Counted from the first letter of the stretch, positions 45,901-55,613 are shown. The stretch: DNA of 64,000 nt from Scleroderma bovista (GCA_037178675.1 JAYMGJ010000320.1:1-64000), one strand, 5' to 3'. Translations and numbers: made by a program. The notes: generated by a model from the letters alone, not told the origin.

Positions 45901-46740
45901 TTGAACCGCGAAATTAATCAGTATCTCCGAACCTACGTCAACGATCGTCAGAACGAATGGGCCAAATGGATCAAGATTGCCCAGTTCGTTTGGAACAACA
46001 CGGTTTCGGAGGTAACCACTGATTCACCGTTTGGAATCACCCGGAGTTATTCCCCTCGTATGGGTGTTGAGCCGGTCGACACAGTAGCCCCAGCGGCTAA
46101 GGACTTTGCCGCCGTATTTAATAAAGTCGTTGAGTCTTCTGAAAAAGCAAAACGTAATATGAAGCTTCAGGCGGATAAGCATAGAAATCCCGCCCCGGAC
46201 TATGTTGTAGGCCAACAAGTTTGGCTTTCTACAGATAACCTTCGTATGCTAAATCGTGCTTCCAAGAAGCTTACGGAGAAGTGGATTGGTCCCTATGAGG
46301 TCACTCGAGTAACCCCGAATGCGGTTGAGCTTAAGCTCCCGAAAACTCTTCGAATTCACCCGGTTGTGAATGTCTCTCGGGTTAAACCTTATTTAGGTCC
46401 TCTTCCCGGCCAACCCGTGTCCCGGCCTGGTCCGGTACATGTCTCTGAGGAACGCGATGAAGAGTACGAAGTGGACTATGTTGTAGCCTCTCGTATTTAT
46501 AAAAGACAGCTCCAGTATTTGGTACACTGGAAAGGGTACGAAGAACATGAGAGGACATGGGAGCCCTCATCGAATTTAAAGAATTCTCCTCTGGCAGTCG
46601 AGCGCTTTTACCGAGAAAACCCCTCTGCTCCTCGGAAACTTCGTATGGCCCAAGCGGACTTTGACTCGTTATTTAGTCGTGTTCCCGAAAACCTCACAGT
46701 TTGCGACGCTCAGTTCTGCAGTCTGGAATCCTGCGCCTGA
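42961..46740 (+). CDS. Gypsy Pol: protease, RT, RNase H, integrase, chromodomain
   Basis: This frame is reached by the -1 shift, so no ATG is needed. It encodes 1259 residues after the shift. Domains in order are an aspartic protease (VDALLDSGATGCFVDKSW), reverse transcriptase (VQDYRYVNDWTIKNNYPLPL, KMDLRWGYNNVRI, VVYIDDLMIFTD), RNase H (LETDASEFAVGGVIS, TDHHNLTYF) and integrase. The integrase has an HHCC finger (HDTPVAGHKG...CQKCQQ) and a D,D,E core (TMDFTEMP, VSDRGSVFAS, QTDGQTERLNREI). A C-terminal chromodomain reads YLVHWKGYEEHERTWEPSSN. The chromodomain usually steers integration to marked chromatin. The frame has no stop until TGA at 46738-46740, and all catalytic residues seen are present. 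Confidence 0.94.
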   Translation, partial: RLKSEDKTGILALESSSDLAVRILDYRLSCATTPAVQEIFKYRIALLRTKIAKTHKKVPSAVSPVSVSPSRYSVLSVDTVDYDSDCTVPSKGVPAKGSAPEVKSSVLNSQSNKNISSPSLASKKPESPAGNLEVLMDLRRSFTMEREVTVPVCIRGPLNTIKVDALLDSGATGCFVDKSWALDRRLQLSKLVKPVPVLNVDGTRNQEGDITHYVLLTVGIGKHAEKLWCAVTCLGKVPLILGHTWLQKHNPDIDWVTGKVNLTRCPPECKSLLETRFAKLLQENESQETWVQALKAHESKVTIDESTLEEAQKQVPKEYWEFLDVFSKKSSERMPLRKPWDHGIDLKEDFPPKKGRLIPLSVDEQKEVESFLDDQLAKGYIRPSISQQTSPVFFIPKKDGKKRMVQDYRYVNDWTIKNNYPLPLISQLVDKLKGCKLFTKMDLRWGYNNVRIREGDEWKAAFVTHKGAFEPLVMYFGLCNSPATFQKMMNEIFHDMSDVCVVYIDDLMIFTDTDDQEKHDRIVLEVLKRLRDNDLFVKPEKCRFRVTEVDFLGMIVSREGIKMDPEKVNAILKWPEPTNVKQVRAFLGLGNFYRRFIKDYAIMARPMTDLTCKDTVFNFGEKERAAFEALKAAFTRAPVLQYPDQDREFRLETDASEFAVGGVISVKCEDSEFRPVAYMSHSMTPPERNYPIHDKEMLAIIKATEAWRHYLEATPYAFEIYTDHHNLTYFTKSQNLSKRQARWQMWMTRFNYSLIYKKGTQMHVADPLSRRSDHYVSSSDDNKDQVLLNPVSVKLIDVTDQSYEERQSLVTNFHDTPVAGHKGVKATYNALRKHYSWKGMKEQIQTYVKHCQKCQQSKVSNQRTSGSLIPLPTPSGPWLDVTMDFTEMPESLGYNYILVVVDRFSKEVVFVPCTKEETALSTAELFRDHVWCQHGLPSSVVSDRGSVFASNFLGELYRLLGIKRKMSTAFHPQTDGQTERLNREINQYLRTYVNDRQNEWAKWIKIAQFVWNNTVSEVTTDSPFGITRSYSPRMGVEPVDTVAPAAKDFAAVFNKVVESSEKAKRNMKLQADKHRNPAPDYVVGQQVWLSTDNLRMLNRASKKLTEKWIGPYEVTRVTPNAVELKLPKTLRIHPVVNVSRVKPYLGPLPGQPVSRPGPVHVSEERDEEYEVDYVVASRIYKRQLQYLVHWKGYEEHERTWEPSSNLKNSPLAVERFYRENPSAPRKLRMAQADFDSLFSRVPENLTVCDAQFCSLESCA

Positions 46741-46751
46741 GGGGGGAGTAG
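46739..46751 (+). other. Gypsy polypurine tract
   Basis: GAGGGGGGAGTAG lies directly before the 3' LTR and overlaps the pol stop codon. Its position and purine content fit the second-strand primer of LTR elements. Confidence 0.75.
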
Positions 46752-47122
46752 TGTTACGGTCCAACTTTTTATCTTATCTAATCTGCGATTAGATAGCGTT
46801 TATCTTATCTTAGTGTACAGCCTCTATCTTATCTACCTAGTCTAGACCTGTACCTCGTGCTGTACACGCTGCCACCCTTGACATCGTTACGCATAGCCTT
46901 AGCTCCACAGTGATGTCATTACATAGCCTTCCACTTGCACGTAGCCTCATGGATAGCCTCGCGTAGCCCTCGTGTATAGTAGTATATATACCGTGCAATC
47001 CAGCACCCAGAGGCTCCCCATTCGAGCTCATCTTGGGTTATTGCTCTAGATTCTCGCGTCCTATTTCCTCTCAGAGTCTCGCGTGTAGTTGGGTCTTAGG
47101 TGTTCTGCCTAGGGTCATCTCA
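46752..47122 (+). repeat. Gypsy 3' LTR
   Basis: 371 bp, read as identical to the 5' LTR, followed by the target duplication AGCTG. Confidence 0.93.
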
Positions 47123-47593
47123 AGCTGACTTGATACTACTTCAAACGTTGACGTTGAGGTGGTAGTTGGTGCAGCGGACGTGTGGCAGTGTGGTGTGCCC
47201 AAAAGCGGTAAATGCCGTAGGAATCTGATAGGCTGAGCGAAATGTTCACCCAGTGAGCGGGTAACAGACGTACGGTTGCTCAGGTACATGCAACACCTCC
47301 AATTGAAGCTGAAATGCTTTTCACCATAATCATCATCGTGTCCTACTAGTATCCACATACAGATCTAATATTGCCTTGTAATAGAGTAGTAGTAGACTGA
47401 ATCGTACCCTTTGTGTCCGCATACATGGATATGACATTGCTCCCGACCAGGCCAGTCTGTCCGCACCAAATATTGGACATTTGTCACATACATACCCCAA
47501 TCTATCTGCATAGGATTGGACATTAGGCCTATTTTTCCCCCATTTCTGTCCGCACACCGGATATGACATATATAGGAATTGACCCGGGTCCTG

Positions 47594-48760
47594 TTTGAAC
47601 CCGCAACTCAATTTGCGACTGCAGCTGCTATGTAACAACGCAAATTCGAATGGCGTAGGTATGTTATAGACGAGAATCGGAACTTTGTTGTGACTACATA
47701 CATGGTAGTACCTACTACTTACCTAGTGATATGAACGGCGTAGTTTAAATTAGCCGCATTTCCGGTACATATATGTAACTCAGACCTAATAATAATAACA
47801 CCTACAACCACGTCGATTTCACTTGTCCACACATTGAACCTGGCATCGTTCCCCGTCACTGCGAATCCGAGACTCAGGGTTTCACCAGGTTGACAATGTA
47901 TCCCACTGATTCCTCATGAAAACGCACAAGATTTCGATGAACGATGAAGTGGTGACTGGCCTTGACTGGCGCCCACCCATGCATTTTGGGCTAGTAAAAC
48001 CTTAAAGGAGATTAAGTAGAACCCAAGAAGGAATGGGCATATAAGACAATCTCTGAAGCCCTAGCAGAGAATGATTAATTGAGGGAACAACTCTATAAAA
48101 ACACTAGCAAGTATGTTGCATCCGAGTACAGTGCAAAACCACCGTATTTTGAGAGATTCCTGGGGAGTAATCAAACCGATGAGCTTGGTATAATCTTTTG
48201 TATCTAGTACATCACTGGGACTGAATTTTTCCGATAATGCTGTATATGCACTTTGCAATAAGTACCGTGTCTAACATGTGACTATCTGACAAGGATGGTC
48301 ATGCATGGCCTTATAAGGCTTTAAGCTTCACACAAGATTTCTAGGTAATGGTAACCTAACACATTATGATAGGCATGGTAATACACAAACTATCAGTTCT
48401 GTAAGCCCATTCAGTCTATGTCAGATAACACTTGATCACACTTCTCATGTCCTTAAACAAGGACATGATTTATCAGATTGGCTGAACCCTGTATTGATCA
48501 TAAGTTGGATAATGTTATATATGGTTGTATAAGGCTTTGAGCTTGACACAAAAATTATAGGTGATGGCAACCTAACACATTATGATAGGCATGGTAATAC
48601 ACAAACTATAAGTTCTGTATGTCCATTCATTTCATGTCAGATAACAATTTGACCACACTTCTCATGAGTTTAAACAGGGACATGATTTATCAGATTGGTT
48701 GAATTGCATGAGTTGGATAATGTCACATATGGCTGTATAAGGCTTTCAACATGAAGTGTA
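47594..48760. other. Flank of GTPase copy B and non-coding DNA
   Basis: The first about 130 bp (CCCGCAACTCAATT...GTTATAGACGAGAATCGG) match the flank of GTPase copy C at 63575-63700 and so continue the B/C duplication beyond the transposon. The rest has no gene. A tandem repeat fills its right part. Confidence 0.6.
48310..48745. repeat. Tandem repeat of about 215 bp, two copies and a fragment
   Basis: TATAAGGCTTTGAGCTT...CAGATTGG-type units begin near 48310 and 48524, and a third start appears near 48733 just before the copia LTR. They share TAACACATTATGATAGGCATG and GACATGATTTATCAGATTGG with small differences. Confidence 0.75.
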
Positions 48761-49028
48761 TGTTGAAGTCACACGTGCACCTGGCGTAAACCGTCGACGA
48801 AGTGCGCACAAGACTGCGACCCATATTAGTGTAGACTTAATAATAGTCCTCTTTAGAGTAGATGTTACATGTCACGCGTCACACTATTTGTTGTATATAA
48901 ACAGCGTCCACCGCTTATATAATATAACAGCTCTTAACCAGCTACCGCTACCATCTCTGGTTGTGCACTCCACCCAACAGGTGAGTTGGAGTAGCAGTTC
49001 CTCTATGTATATAGGTATTGCTTCAACA
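48761..49028 (+). repeat. Copia 5' LTR
   Basis: 268 bp from TGTTGAAG to CTTCAACA, an 8-bp perfect terminal inversion. It contains TGTATATAAACAGC (48892 area), a likely promoter. No second copy was found in the window. Confidence 0.82.
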
Positions 49029-49044
49029 GGTTATGAGCCCTGTG
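49029..49044 (+). other. Copia primer binding site
   Basis: GGTTATGAGCCCTGTG starts directly behind the LTR. Similar GGTTATNNGCCC sites follow the LTR in other copia elements and anneal to an initiator-tRNA fragment. The tRNA match was not checked. Confidence 0.6.
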
Positions 49045-49380
49045 AGCGCACTGTGTGCAGCAATGCACCAGGCAGCGCTCCAGCTCCCTGAGCGTCGCTT
49101 TAACTAGCTTGACGCTGTGGACAACAGTGAGCTCCTAGCTGAGCCCCTGCACAGCCACAAGGCGAAGTCGGTCGATGACTTGCGCCAGACAGTGAGCTCC
49201 TAGTTGAGCACCTGTACTGCCACAGGCAAAGTTCGTCGACGACTTGCACTGGCATGACCTAGTCTTGAGTTAGCTGTTGACAGAAGTGCTTTCACTAGCA
49301 CTCAGGTGTTTTCTTCTTTCCTTGCTTGTCTGTTGTTGCATTCATTTGCTGACTCTGTTGACTCCCAACAGAATATCACC

Positions 49381-52300
49381 ATGTCCAGCGCTCTAGACAA
49401 GATGGTTCCCATGTTCACTGGCTCCAACTGGCAGCAGTGGCACACCTCTATGCAGGCCTACCTCTGGGCACAAGGCCAATGGTACGTTTACTCGACGACG
49501 CAACCCGCTGACGGCCACGATGACCGTAAGGAGTGGGACGACAACACTGAGAGAGCGCTCGGTAACATCACCTTGCGCCTCGCCCCCTCGATTCAGGTCG
49601 CCGTCTCCAGCCTCGATAGCGTTAAGGAAGTCTGGGACCACCTAAAGAAGAACTTCGGTGCCCCCAGTATCGGCTCTGCCTATGCTGAGCTCAGCAAGCT
49701 CCTGGCAACTACCATCCCCGCTGGCTCTCACCCCGCTCCGGCTATCACCAAAGTGCTTAGCCACTTCGCCTACCTCAAAGATGCCGGCTTCGAATTTCCT
49801 GCCCCCGTGCAGGCCATGATCATTCTATGCAAGCTCCCTCCCACTATGGAGGTCGTAGCTCAGATACTCAGCCAAACGTCGCCGGATGAGATCAAGAACC
49901 TGAAGCCTGATGGGATCGTAAAGGCCACCATGCTCTCCTTCGAGCAGAAAGGCGCCTCTTCGTGCGCCGGTGGTAAGGGCCCTCAGGCCAACAAGCTTAG
50001 CGCTGTGAAGCGCAAGCCGGCCGACCCTAAGTTCGCCCAGCAGCAGCAGCAGCCCCAGAGGCAGCAGCAGCAGCAAGGCGGGTCCAATGGCAGTACGAGC
50101 GGAAACGCTCCTGCCCAAGGACAGGGAGGCCGCACCCGACGTGGCAGCAAGAAGGCTCGCGCTCGCCGCGAGAACGCCCAACAAGCCGCCTTTGCTACAT
50201 ACGTCCACTACGATGGACCAGAGCCCACCATCGACCCTCGTGCCTTGGCCCACACTCCCGGTGCTGCCCACTACGGCCCCCCTGCATTCGAAAATACCAT
50301 CAAGGCCTTTGACTTGGCACACCGCTTGGGGGTAGAACCCTCCTGCCAGACCATCCGCACCCTCGACCAAGTCGTGTTGTTGGCGAGTGCGAACCTGGAC
50401 CAGCCCGAGGCCGGTCCCTCCTCATTGAAGCGCCCTTGTCTTGAGGAGCGCATCACCATGTATGAGGAGGATGCCATCTCCCTGGGGGATGAAGAGCCCT
50501 TCGCTCACGAACCGTTCGCTGATGACGAGTTCGACGAGATCGACGCAATGGTCCTCAACCGCTACAATGCAACGTCGATGGCGATGGGCGCGGAGGCCAG
50601 CCTTTTCAGGCAAGTACCTTCTGCACGCGTGCTGACCGACACTGACACGCTCCCTTTACATGTGCGCTTTACGCCGGCACTGTATATAGCGAGCAGTAAC
50701 TACAATTTGTCGTGTCGTGTCTCGAGTAAAGCATATATTTGTTCGTGTTCTCATGAAACCAGTGATGCACGCTGTGCTAAGTGTAAGGGAAAAATGGTCG
50801 ATGATAGCGAACTATCTGGTGCCTTCTGGCTCCTAGACTCTGGCGCATCACGCCACTTCACTGGTGACATAGGCGATTTCGCCTCCTACAACACGCTAAA
50901 GCGAGCGCACTACACCAAAACCGCAAATGGTGTAGCACTAATTGCTGGCATTGGCATGGTATTACTCCGGTGCCTAGACCACAACTCTGGGGATGAGAAA
51001 GTCATTACACTCACCCAAGTGCTCCATATGCCAGGTGCTACTGCACGCCTTATTTCTATGGGCGAAATGCTCCAGCATAATTACAAGGTCACTGGCGATA
51101 AGCGAGGCATTAGCCTCACTCATAAAGCAGAACGCCTATGGTTTGGACCAGACCCAGAAGACGATCGCAACGTCATTTTCGGGATTAGATCTATCCCCAT
51201 AATTAGATCTAACTATATTGCCTCCGTGAGCAAAGTCAATTACGACATTATGCACCGGAGATTCGGGCACCCCTCGAAGGAAGTACTCCGACGAGCGCAA
51301 AAACATACGCAGCGCTTCCCGGAGATCCACTTTCCTACAGAGGACTGTGTTTGCCCTGGATGTGCTCTTGGCAAGATGCCCAATCGAGCTTTCCCAGAGA
51401 ACGAAAGACGTGCTTCTAAGCCCTTCGAGCTAGTGCACTCTGATCTCAAATCCTTCCTGGTTACGTCGTACCGGAAATTCAAATACGTTATCACCTTCTA
51501 CGACGACTATACTTCTCACGCCTGGACTATGCCTCTTCGCTCCAAAGCTGCAGTGATTATGGCCGCCAAAGATTTCCTCGAAATGGTGCGCGTCCAACAT
51601 GATACGCACATCGTTGGATGGATGTCCGATGCCGGCGGAGAGTATAAATCCGATCTGTTTGATCGAGCACTCCTTGAGAAAGGAATTAAAATATATCAAA
51701 GTGCTCCAAGAACCCCCATGCAGAATGGCCGCGCCGAGCACCTAGGGCGCACTCTCATGGATAAAGCTGAGTCTATGCGGCATCAAGCCTGCATCCCTGA
51801 CTCCTGGTGGGAATTTGTGTTCGCTCACGCAACTCACCTTTACAACCGTACTCCGGTAGCTCGCCTGCGATGGCGCACCCCCCATGAAATGCTTAAGGGG
51901 GAGATGCCTAACATCGACCACCTACGTGTGTTTGGCTGTGGAGCATTTGTATACCTCCCAGCAACGGCTAGAGCAAATAAGATGGCTCCCAAGTCGGAGC
52001 TAATGACTTATGTCAGTGTTGCCCCTGGCAATGAGCGCAACTTTTTGTTCATGCGCTCCACCAATGCAGTGTTCACCGCTGCCCATGCCGTCTTTGATGA
52101 GCGTCACTTCCCTCGCTGCCCCAAAAACAGGCGTGAACCTCTCGAGAACCCTTTCGGAAGGGCAAATCCGAAACCAGCCACTGATCGACCAGGGAATTCC
52201 CCTGATGATACCAACAGTGATGACGATGTGGAACACGACCATGGCTACCCACATCCCCAAGCGCAGGATGATGATCCAAAGCGCGAGGAACCTGAGGCTC

Positions 52301-53571
52301 CTGAGGAAGAGCCTAATCAAATAAATCCTCCCTGTACACCACCTCCAGTGCCTCCACCGGCACCAAGAACACCTTCACCGGTGAGAAATCTGCCACCTCT
52401 GGCACCGCAGTGCCCTGGCCAAGCTGAACGCCGCCAGAATGTGCCGCGACCTCCTGCAGTGAATATCCCTGCCCACCCCCAACGTGAACGAAGAGCGCCA
52501 TTGCGCCCTGGTAACATGTATGGTGAGCGGCGACATCCCATCGAGCAACTCCGGGATATCGAAAGTGCCTCTCGATGGCGAGAAACAGTGGGTGAGGCCC
52601 CTAGGCCCCCACAACCGGACACACCAGACCATGTTCCTGGTGGTTTCCCCGACACCTCTGCAACGCCCAGTGAGGAAGATGTGCAAAAGATGTGCGAGGA
52701 AGGGGGAGCAAACCTAGTCCGTTATCTGATGGGCAAAGCCCTCGAAACCCGCAACCCTCAATACGAGAGTGTCCGCAACTGGTCCTATAAGGACATTGCT
52801 CGCTTACCCCAAGCTGAGCAGAAACTCTGGCGACTTGCTTGCCAAGAAGAGCTCGACGTGCTGCGAAAGCGCAAGGTCTTTGAGCTAGTTGACCGTCCCC
52901 GAGACCGGAAGGTCATAAAGAATCGATGGGTCTTCGACGTGAAGTCGGATGGCTGCAAGAAAGCCCGCTTAGTAGCGAAAGGCTTCTCCCAGGTCGAGGG
53001 ATTAGATTTCGACCAGGTCTTCTCACCAGTTGTGCGCTTTGAAACAGTGCGCCTCATGCTTGCACTTGCCGCACTTGAAAACTGGTACATTACTGGACTC
53101 GACGTTCGGAGCGCCTACTTGTATGGCAAGCTCGACGAAGAGATCTATATGGAACAACCCGAAGGGTTTGCAGTTCCTGGGCAAGAGCGCAAAGTGCTCC
53201 GCCTCTGGCGTGCCCTCTATGGCCTCAAACAGGCCGGCCTAGCCTGGTGGCGCACACTCGATGAGTCTCTCAAAGAACTCGGGTTTGAGCGCCTTAAGTC
53301 TGAAGCAGGCATCTTCTTCTACAAGAAGAAAGGCACCAACATCGTCATCGGTATTATCTACGTTGACGATGTGTTATTCTGCGGCCCTAACAAGGCTGTT
53401 GTTGATGCCATTAAAGCGCAGTTCATGCGCAAATGGGAGTGCCGAGACCTTGGAGAACCTAAGGAGTTCCTCCGTATGCGAATCACTTGCAAGGGTCACG
53501 CTATCCATCTGGACCAATGCGCTGTCACGCACCAAACAGTGAACATGGAAGATAATGCCTATATCGAATGA
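49381..53571 (+). CDS. Copia Gag-Pol polyprotein, truncated in RT
   Basis: I chose the ATG at 49381 (MSSALDKMVPMFTGSNWQQWH), the usual start of the UBN2-type gag. A glutamine-rich and Arg/Lys-rich segment (QQQQQPQRQQQQQ, GRTRRGSKKARARRE) stands where a zinc knuckle is expected. The protease has WLLDSGASRHFTGD, the pre-integrase finger HRRFGHPSKEV...CPGCALGK, the integrase VHSDLKSF, MSDAGGEYKS and QNGRAEHLGRTLMDKAE, and the RT KNRWVFDVKSD, TGLDVRSAYLYGKLDEE, YGLKQAGLAWW and IIYVDDVLFCG. Element sequence stops at LDQCA. The last 16 residues come from the adjoining LTR-like repeat, ending at TGA 53569-53571. RNase H is missing, so the polyprotein cannot support transposition alone. Confidence 0.88.
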   Translation: MSSALDKMVPMFTGSNWQQWHTSMQAYLWAQGQWYVYSTTQPADGHDDRKEWDDNTERALGNITLRLAPSIQVAVSSLDSVKEVWDHLKKNFGAPSIGSAYAELSKLLATTIPAGSHPAPAITKVLSHFAYLKDAGFEFPAPVQAMIILCKLPPTMEVVAQILSQTSPDEIKNLKPDGIVKATMLSFEQKGASSCAGGKGPQANKLSAVKRKPADPKFAQQQQQPQRQQQQQGGSNGSTSGNAPAQGQGGRTRRGSKKARARRENAQQAAFATYVHYDGPEPTIDPRALAHTPGAAHYGPPAFENTIKAFDLAHRLGVEPSCQTIRTLDQVVLLASANLDQPEAGPSSLKRPCLEERITMYEEDAISLGDEEPFAHEPFADDEFDEIDAMVLNRYNATSMAMGAEASLFRQVPSARVLTDTDTLPLHVRFTPALYIASSNYNLSCRVSSKAYICSCSHETSDARCAKCKGKMVDDSELSGAFWLLDSGASRHFTGDIGDFASYNTLKRAHYTKTANGVALIAGIGMVLLRCLDHNSGDEKVITLTQVLHMPGATARLISMGEMLQHNYKVTGDKRGISLTHKAERLWFGPDPEDDRNVIFGIRSIPIIRSNYIASVSKVNYDIMHRRFGHPSKEVLRRAQKHTQRFPEIHFPTEDCVCPGCALGKMPNRAFPENERRASKPFELVHSDLKSFLVTSYRKFKYVITFYDDYTSHAWTMPLRSKAAVIMAAKDFLEMVRVQHDTHIVGWMSDAGGEYKSDLFDRALLEKGIKIYQSAPRTPMQNGRAEHLGRTLMDKAESMRHQACIPDSWWEFVFAHATHLYNRTPVARLRWRTPHEMLKGEMPNIDHLRVFGCGAFVYLPATARANKMAPKSELMTYVSVAPGNERNFLFMRSTNAVFTAAHAVFDERHFPRCPKNRREPLENPFGRANPKPATDRPGNSPDDTNSDDDVEHDHGYPHPQAQDDDPKREEPEAPEEEPNQINPPCTPPPVPPPAPRTPSPVRNLPPLAPQCPGQAERRQNVPRPPAVNIPAHPQRERRAPLRPGNMYGERRHPIEQLRDIESASRWRETVGEAPRPPQPDTPDHVPGGFPDTSATPSEEDVQKMCEEGGANLVRYLMGKALETRNPQYESVRNWSYKDIARLPQAEQKLWRLACQEELDVLRKRKVFELVDRPRDRKVIKNRWVFDVKSDGCKKARLVAKGFSQVEGLDFDQVFSPVVRFETVRLMLALAALENWYITGLDVRSAYLYGKLDEEIYMEQPEGFAVPGQERKVLRLWRALYGLKQAGLAWWRTLDESLKELGFERLKSEAGIFFYKKKGTNIVIGIIYVDDVLFCGPNKAVVDAIKAQFMRKWECRDLGEPKEFLRMRITCKGHAIHLDQCAVTHQTVNMEDNAYIE

Positions 53572-55613
53572 TCCTTATGCGAAGGATAAGCACGACGGAC
53601 CCTCATCGTAGCCATCTATCGCACAAGACGACTATCCTGATGCGAGAGATGAATGCCAATGCAGACAGTCATCTATCGCACGAGAACCGCCAAGAAGCAG
53701 AAGAAACTGAAGGAATAACGTCAATTGTGGTATGAGAAAGGAATGCACACGTCTGCAGTCCAACTCCCATACCAGAACGATCAAAGAAGCCGAAGAATTG
53801 ATGGAGAAACGAAGGAGAAAGAGAAGAAATGATTTTTAGCGCCCAAATGTCATTTTTAGGCGCCCAGTGCCGGCATTCTGATATTTTGAATAGCTCCGTT
53901 GTTTCTGAAGCTATCAGGCACGTGACTATACCATCAGAGAGCCTAGAATGTGGTCTATCTGCCTGTCAAGTTCCGATGCAAATCCGTTCATTTCCCACGG
54001 AGATATTCCCCCCGCAATCCAGACGTTCGCTTCATCGCTCACTATGGAGTCCGTATTTTCTCTGGATCATTTCTCCGCTATTGCTGCAGATCTCCACTAT
54101 GTCCTGCTCTTAGGACAGCCTCTCCCAGAGTTCCCGTGCACTGCCTGGCACATATCTTCCCAGCCTGCTCCCTCAGTCCCTCTCGTTCTTGGTCAGCACG
54201 TTCTCCTCGTCAGTCCTGCGTCAAGGACGTACTTTGGTCATCTTAGGTCTATTGTCAAGCTTGAGAAGTCTTCTCTGGTCGTCTCTGTGTCCCCTGAGCC
54301 CTCAGCCTATGGTCCCTTCCTCCCAGATACTTGCCATGTCCATCTTCCTCTGTCGTTCGTCTCACTTCCCTGGATGCGTCGAATTCAATACTCTATCCGC
54401 TTCCCTACTTTCAGACGACGTCCCCCAGCACCATGACAGTTATTCCCCCCACTTTATAGTGCTATTAGGAAGAAGAACCCTCTCTCATTCTTTCCCAGAA
54501 GAGAGCTCGTCAAGGGAGCCCATGGTTGTGCTTCAGCGGCGCTAGAACACATGCACTATACCTTAGTGTATGCTGACCCCCCAAAAAGACCTCTGGACCC
54601 CTGGTACCCTTCTTGTGGCTGTTTTGTCTCGGATCAATCCCCCTATTAATCCCAGATCTTCCCCATTGTTGTCCCATCAAATTTCTGATGGTACACAGCC
54701 CCCCATCAAACTTCTTAGGCTGTGCATCAATGACTCCTTCTGCTGTGCAGTGACTCATCCCTTGCTTACTGATGCTCTCTTGTCATTAGTATTACTCTAT
54801 CCCTTTCGCATTTTTGGTATATTACTCAGCTGATGACTCACTCCCTTACCAATCAATCTTGTCATGCAGCTTACTCATTCCTTTACTCAGCAGCTTATTC
54901 ATGCTTCCTATGCTTACTCATTCCTGCTTATCCCTTGCTTACTGATCGCTTACAAACCCCTTACAAAGCTCTTACCAATCCCTTACCAATCCTTGACAAA
55001 TTCTGCTTACTCCCTTCTCTTTTTGTACTTTAATGCTGTGCCCCCCCCATGTATTTAAACCCCTGGGCTCAGCCCAGTGAAAGAGGACCCAATTGCATGA
55101 AATTATCCCTCTCTTAGACTCTCTCAATCAGTATCCCTTCAGTCTTTGAGTCCTTGTAGGCTTCAGTGAAGGTCTAAAGGCTCAATATTGTCAAGTTTAT
55201 CCAAGTTATTCAAGATCTATTCTTTATACTAGGCTCAAGCGGAGTCTAGGCTTCATACCAGTCAATCTTCCTCGCCTCTGGACATCAGAGGCATCCCTGC
55301 CCCTTTGCTGCACCAATCTCTAGGTGTAGTATCGCTGTTTCAGTCTCAGTCTACCCAATCCCCGCTTTGACACTTCCTAGGCTTTAGGAAGAGTCCAGAC
55401 CCCTATCCCCTTCGTCTTCTATTACTCCTGTACCCCAGGAGTATCCTGCATCATCATCTGCATCACCCTGTTGGTGTAGATCCCCTTCCCCCCTCCTCAG
55501 CACATCCTCTCTGGACACCGCGGAGGTAAACCACCACTCGCACATTTTCGTAGTCCTTTGTTGGTGTTGTGTTTGGGTTATTACTCCAACCCAAATCCAC
55601 ACTTTGACTCACA
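53523..55613 (+). repeat. LTR-like repeat, left copy (inverted relative to 56797-58898)
   Basis: 2091 bp from TGTCACGCACC to TTTGACTCACA, so with TG..CA ends. It reappears as reverse complement at 56797-58898. The frames I compared along its length give the same peptides in both copies. GTATTTAAACCCCTGGGC near 55050 looks like an LTR promoter, about three quarters along, as expected for a long U3. It codes for nothing I recognise. I read it as a solo LTR of a large retroelement. Its flanks (GCGC and CCGC) do not form a duplication, unlike the right copy. One side is truncated copia and the other is the DUF6532 gene's 5' region. Confidence 0.72.

Larger units (their letters stand above)
40793..47122 (+). 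mobile_element. Ty3/gypsy chromodomain retrotransposon, apparently complete
   Basis: The 6330-bp element is bounded by two 371-bp LTRs (TGTTACGG...ATCTCA) that I found identical by eye. The 5-bp duplication AGCTG lies at 40788-40792 and 47123-47127. Gag and pol frames are open and their motifs intact. Pol order is protease, RT, RNase H, integrase, chromodomain, which places it in the chromovirus branch of Ty3/gypsy. It lies inside the older DNA transposon. Identical LTRs, clean target duplication and intact frames indicate a very recent insertion. Confidence 0.93.
39508..47593. mobile_element. DNA transposon with terminal inverted repeats, itself split by a gypsy element
   Basis: The ends are inverted: CAGGACCCGGGTCAAT starts at 39508 and its reverse complement ends at 47593, with weaker matching inwards (ATGTnATATCC). 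TTTGAA stands directly outside both ends and is the likely target duplication. The corresponding place beside GTPase copy C (about 63570-63580) has no insertion, which gives an empty site. Without the gypsy element (40793-47122) and its 5-bp duplication it is about 1.75 kb long. It carries only a broken Ulp1-like frame and arrays of TGTCCGCA..GGATACAACATCA motifs near both ends. No transposase was found, so it is a non-autonomous copy. The superfamily is not settled. Ulp1-like genes are known in several fungal cut-and-paste families. Confidence 0.7.
48761..53522 (+). mobile_element. Ty1/copia retrotransposon truncated at its 3' end
   Basis: The element has a 5' LTR, a primer site and a long gag-pol frame. 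It ends abruptly in the last part of the reverse transcriptase where a 2.1-kb LTR-like repeat begins. RNase H and the 3' LTR are not found anywhere in the window. The upstream part is free of stops. Confidence 0.85.

Noticed and set aside
53829..54545. Open frames of 94-162 codons, mirrored at 57865-58581
   Set aside because: They exist in both inverted copies because the DNA is the same. Several frames are open at once and none resembles a protein; the region behaves like LTR U3.
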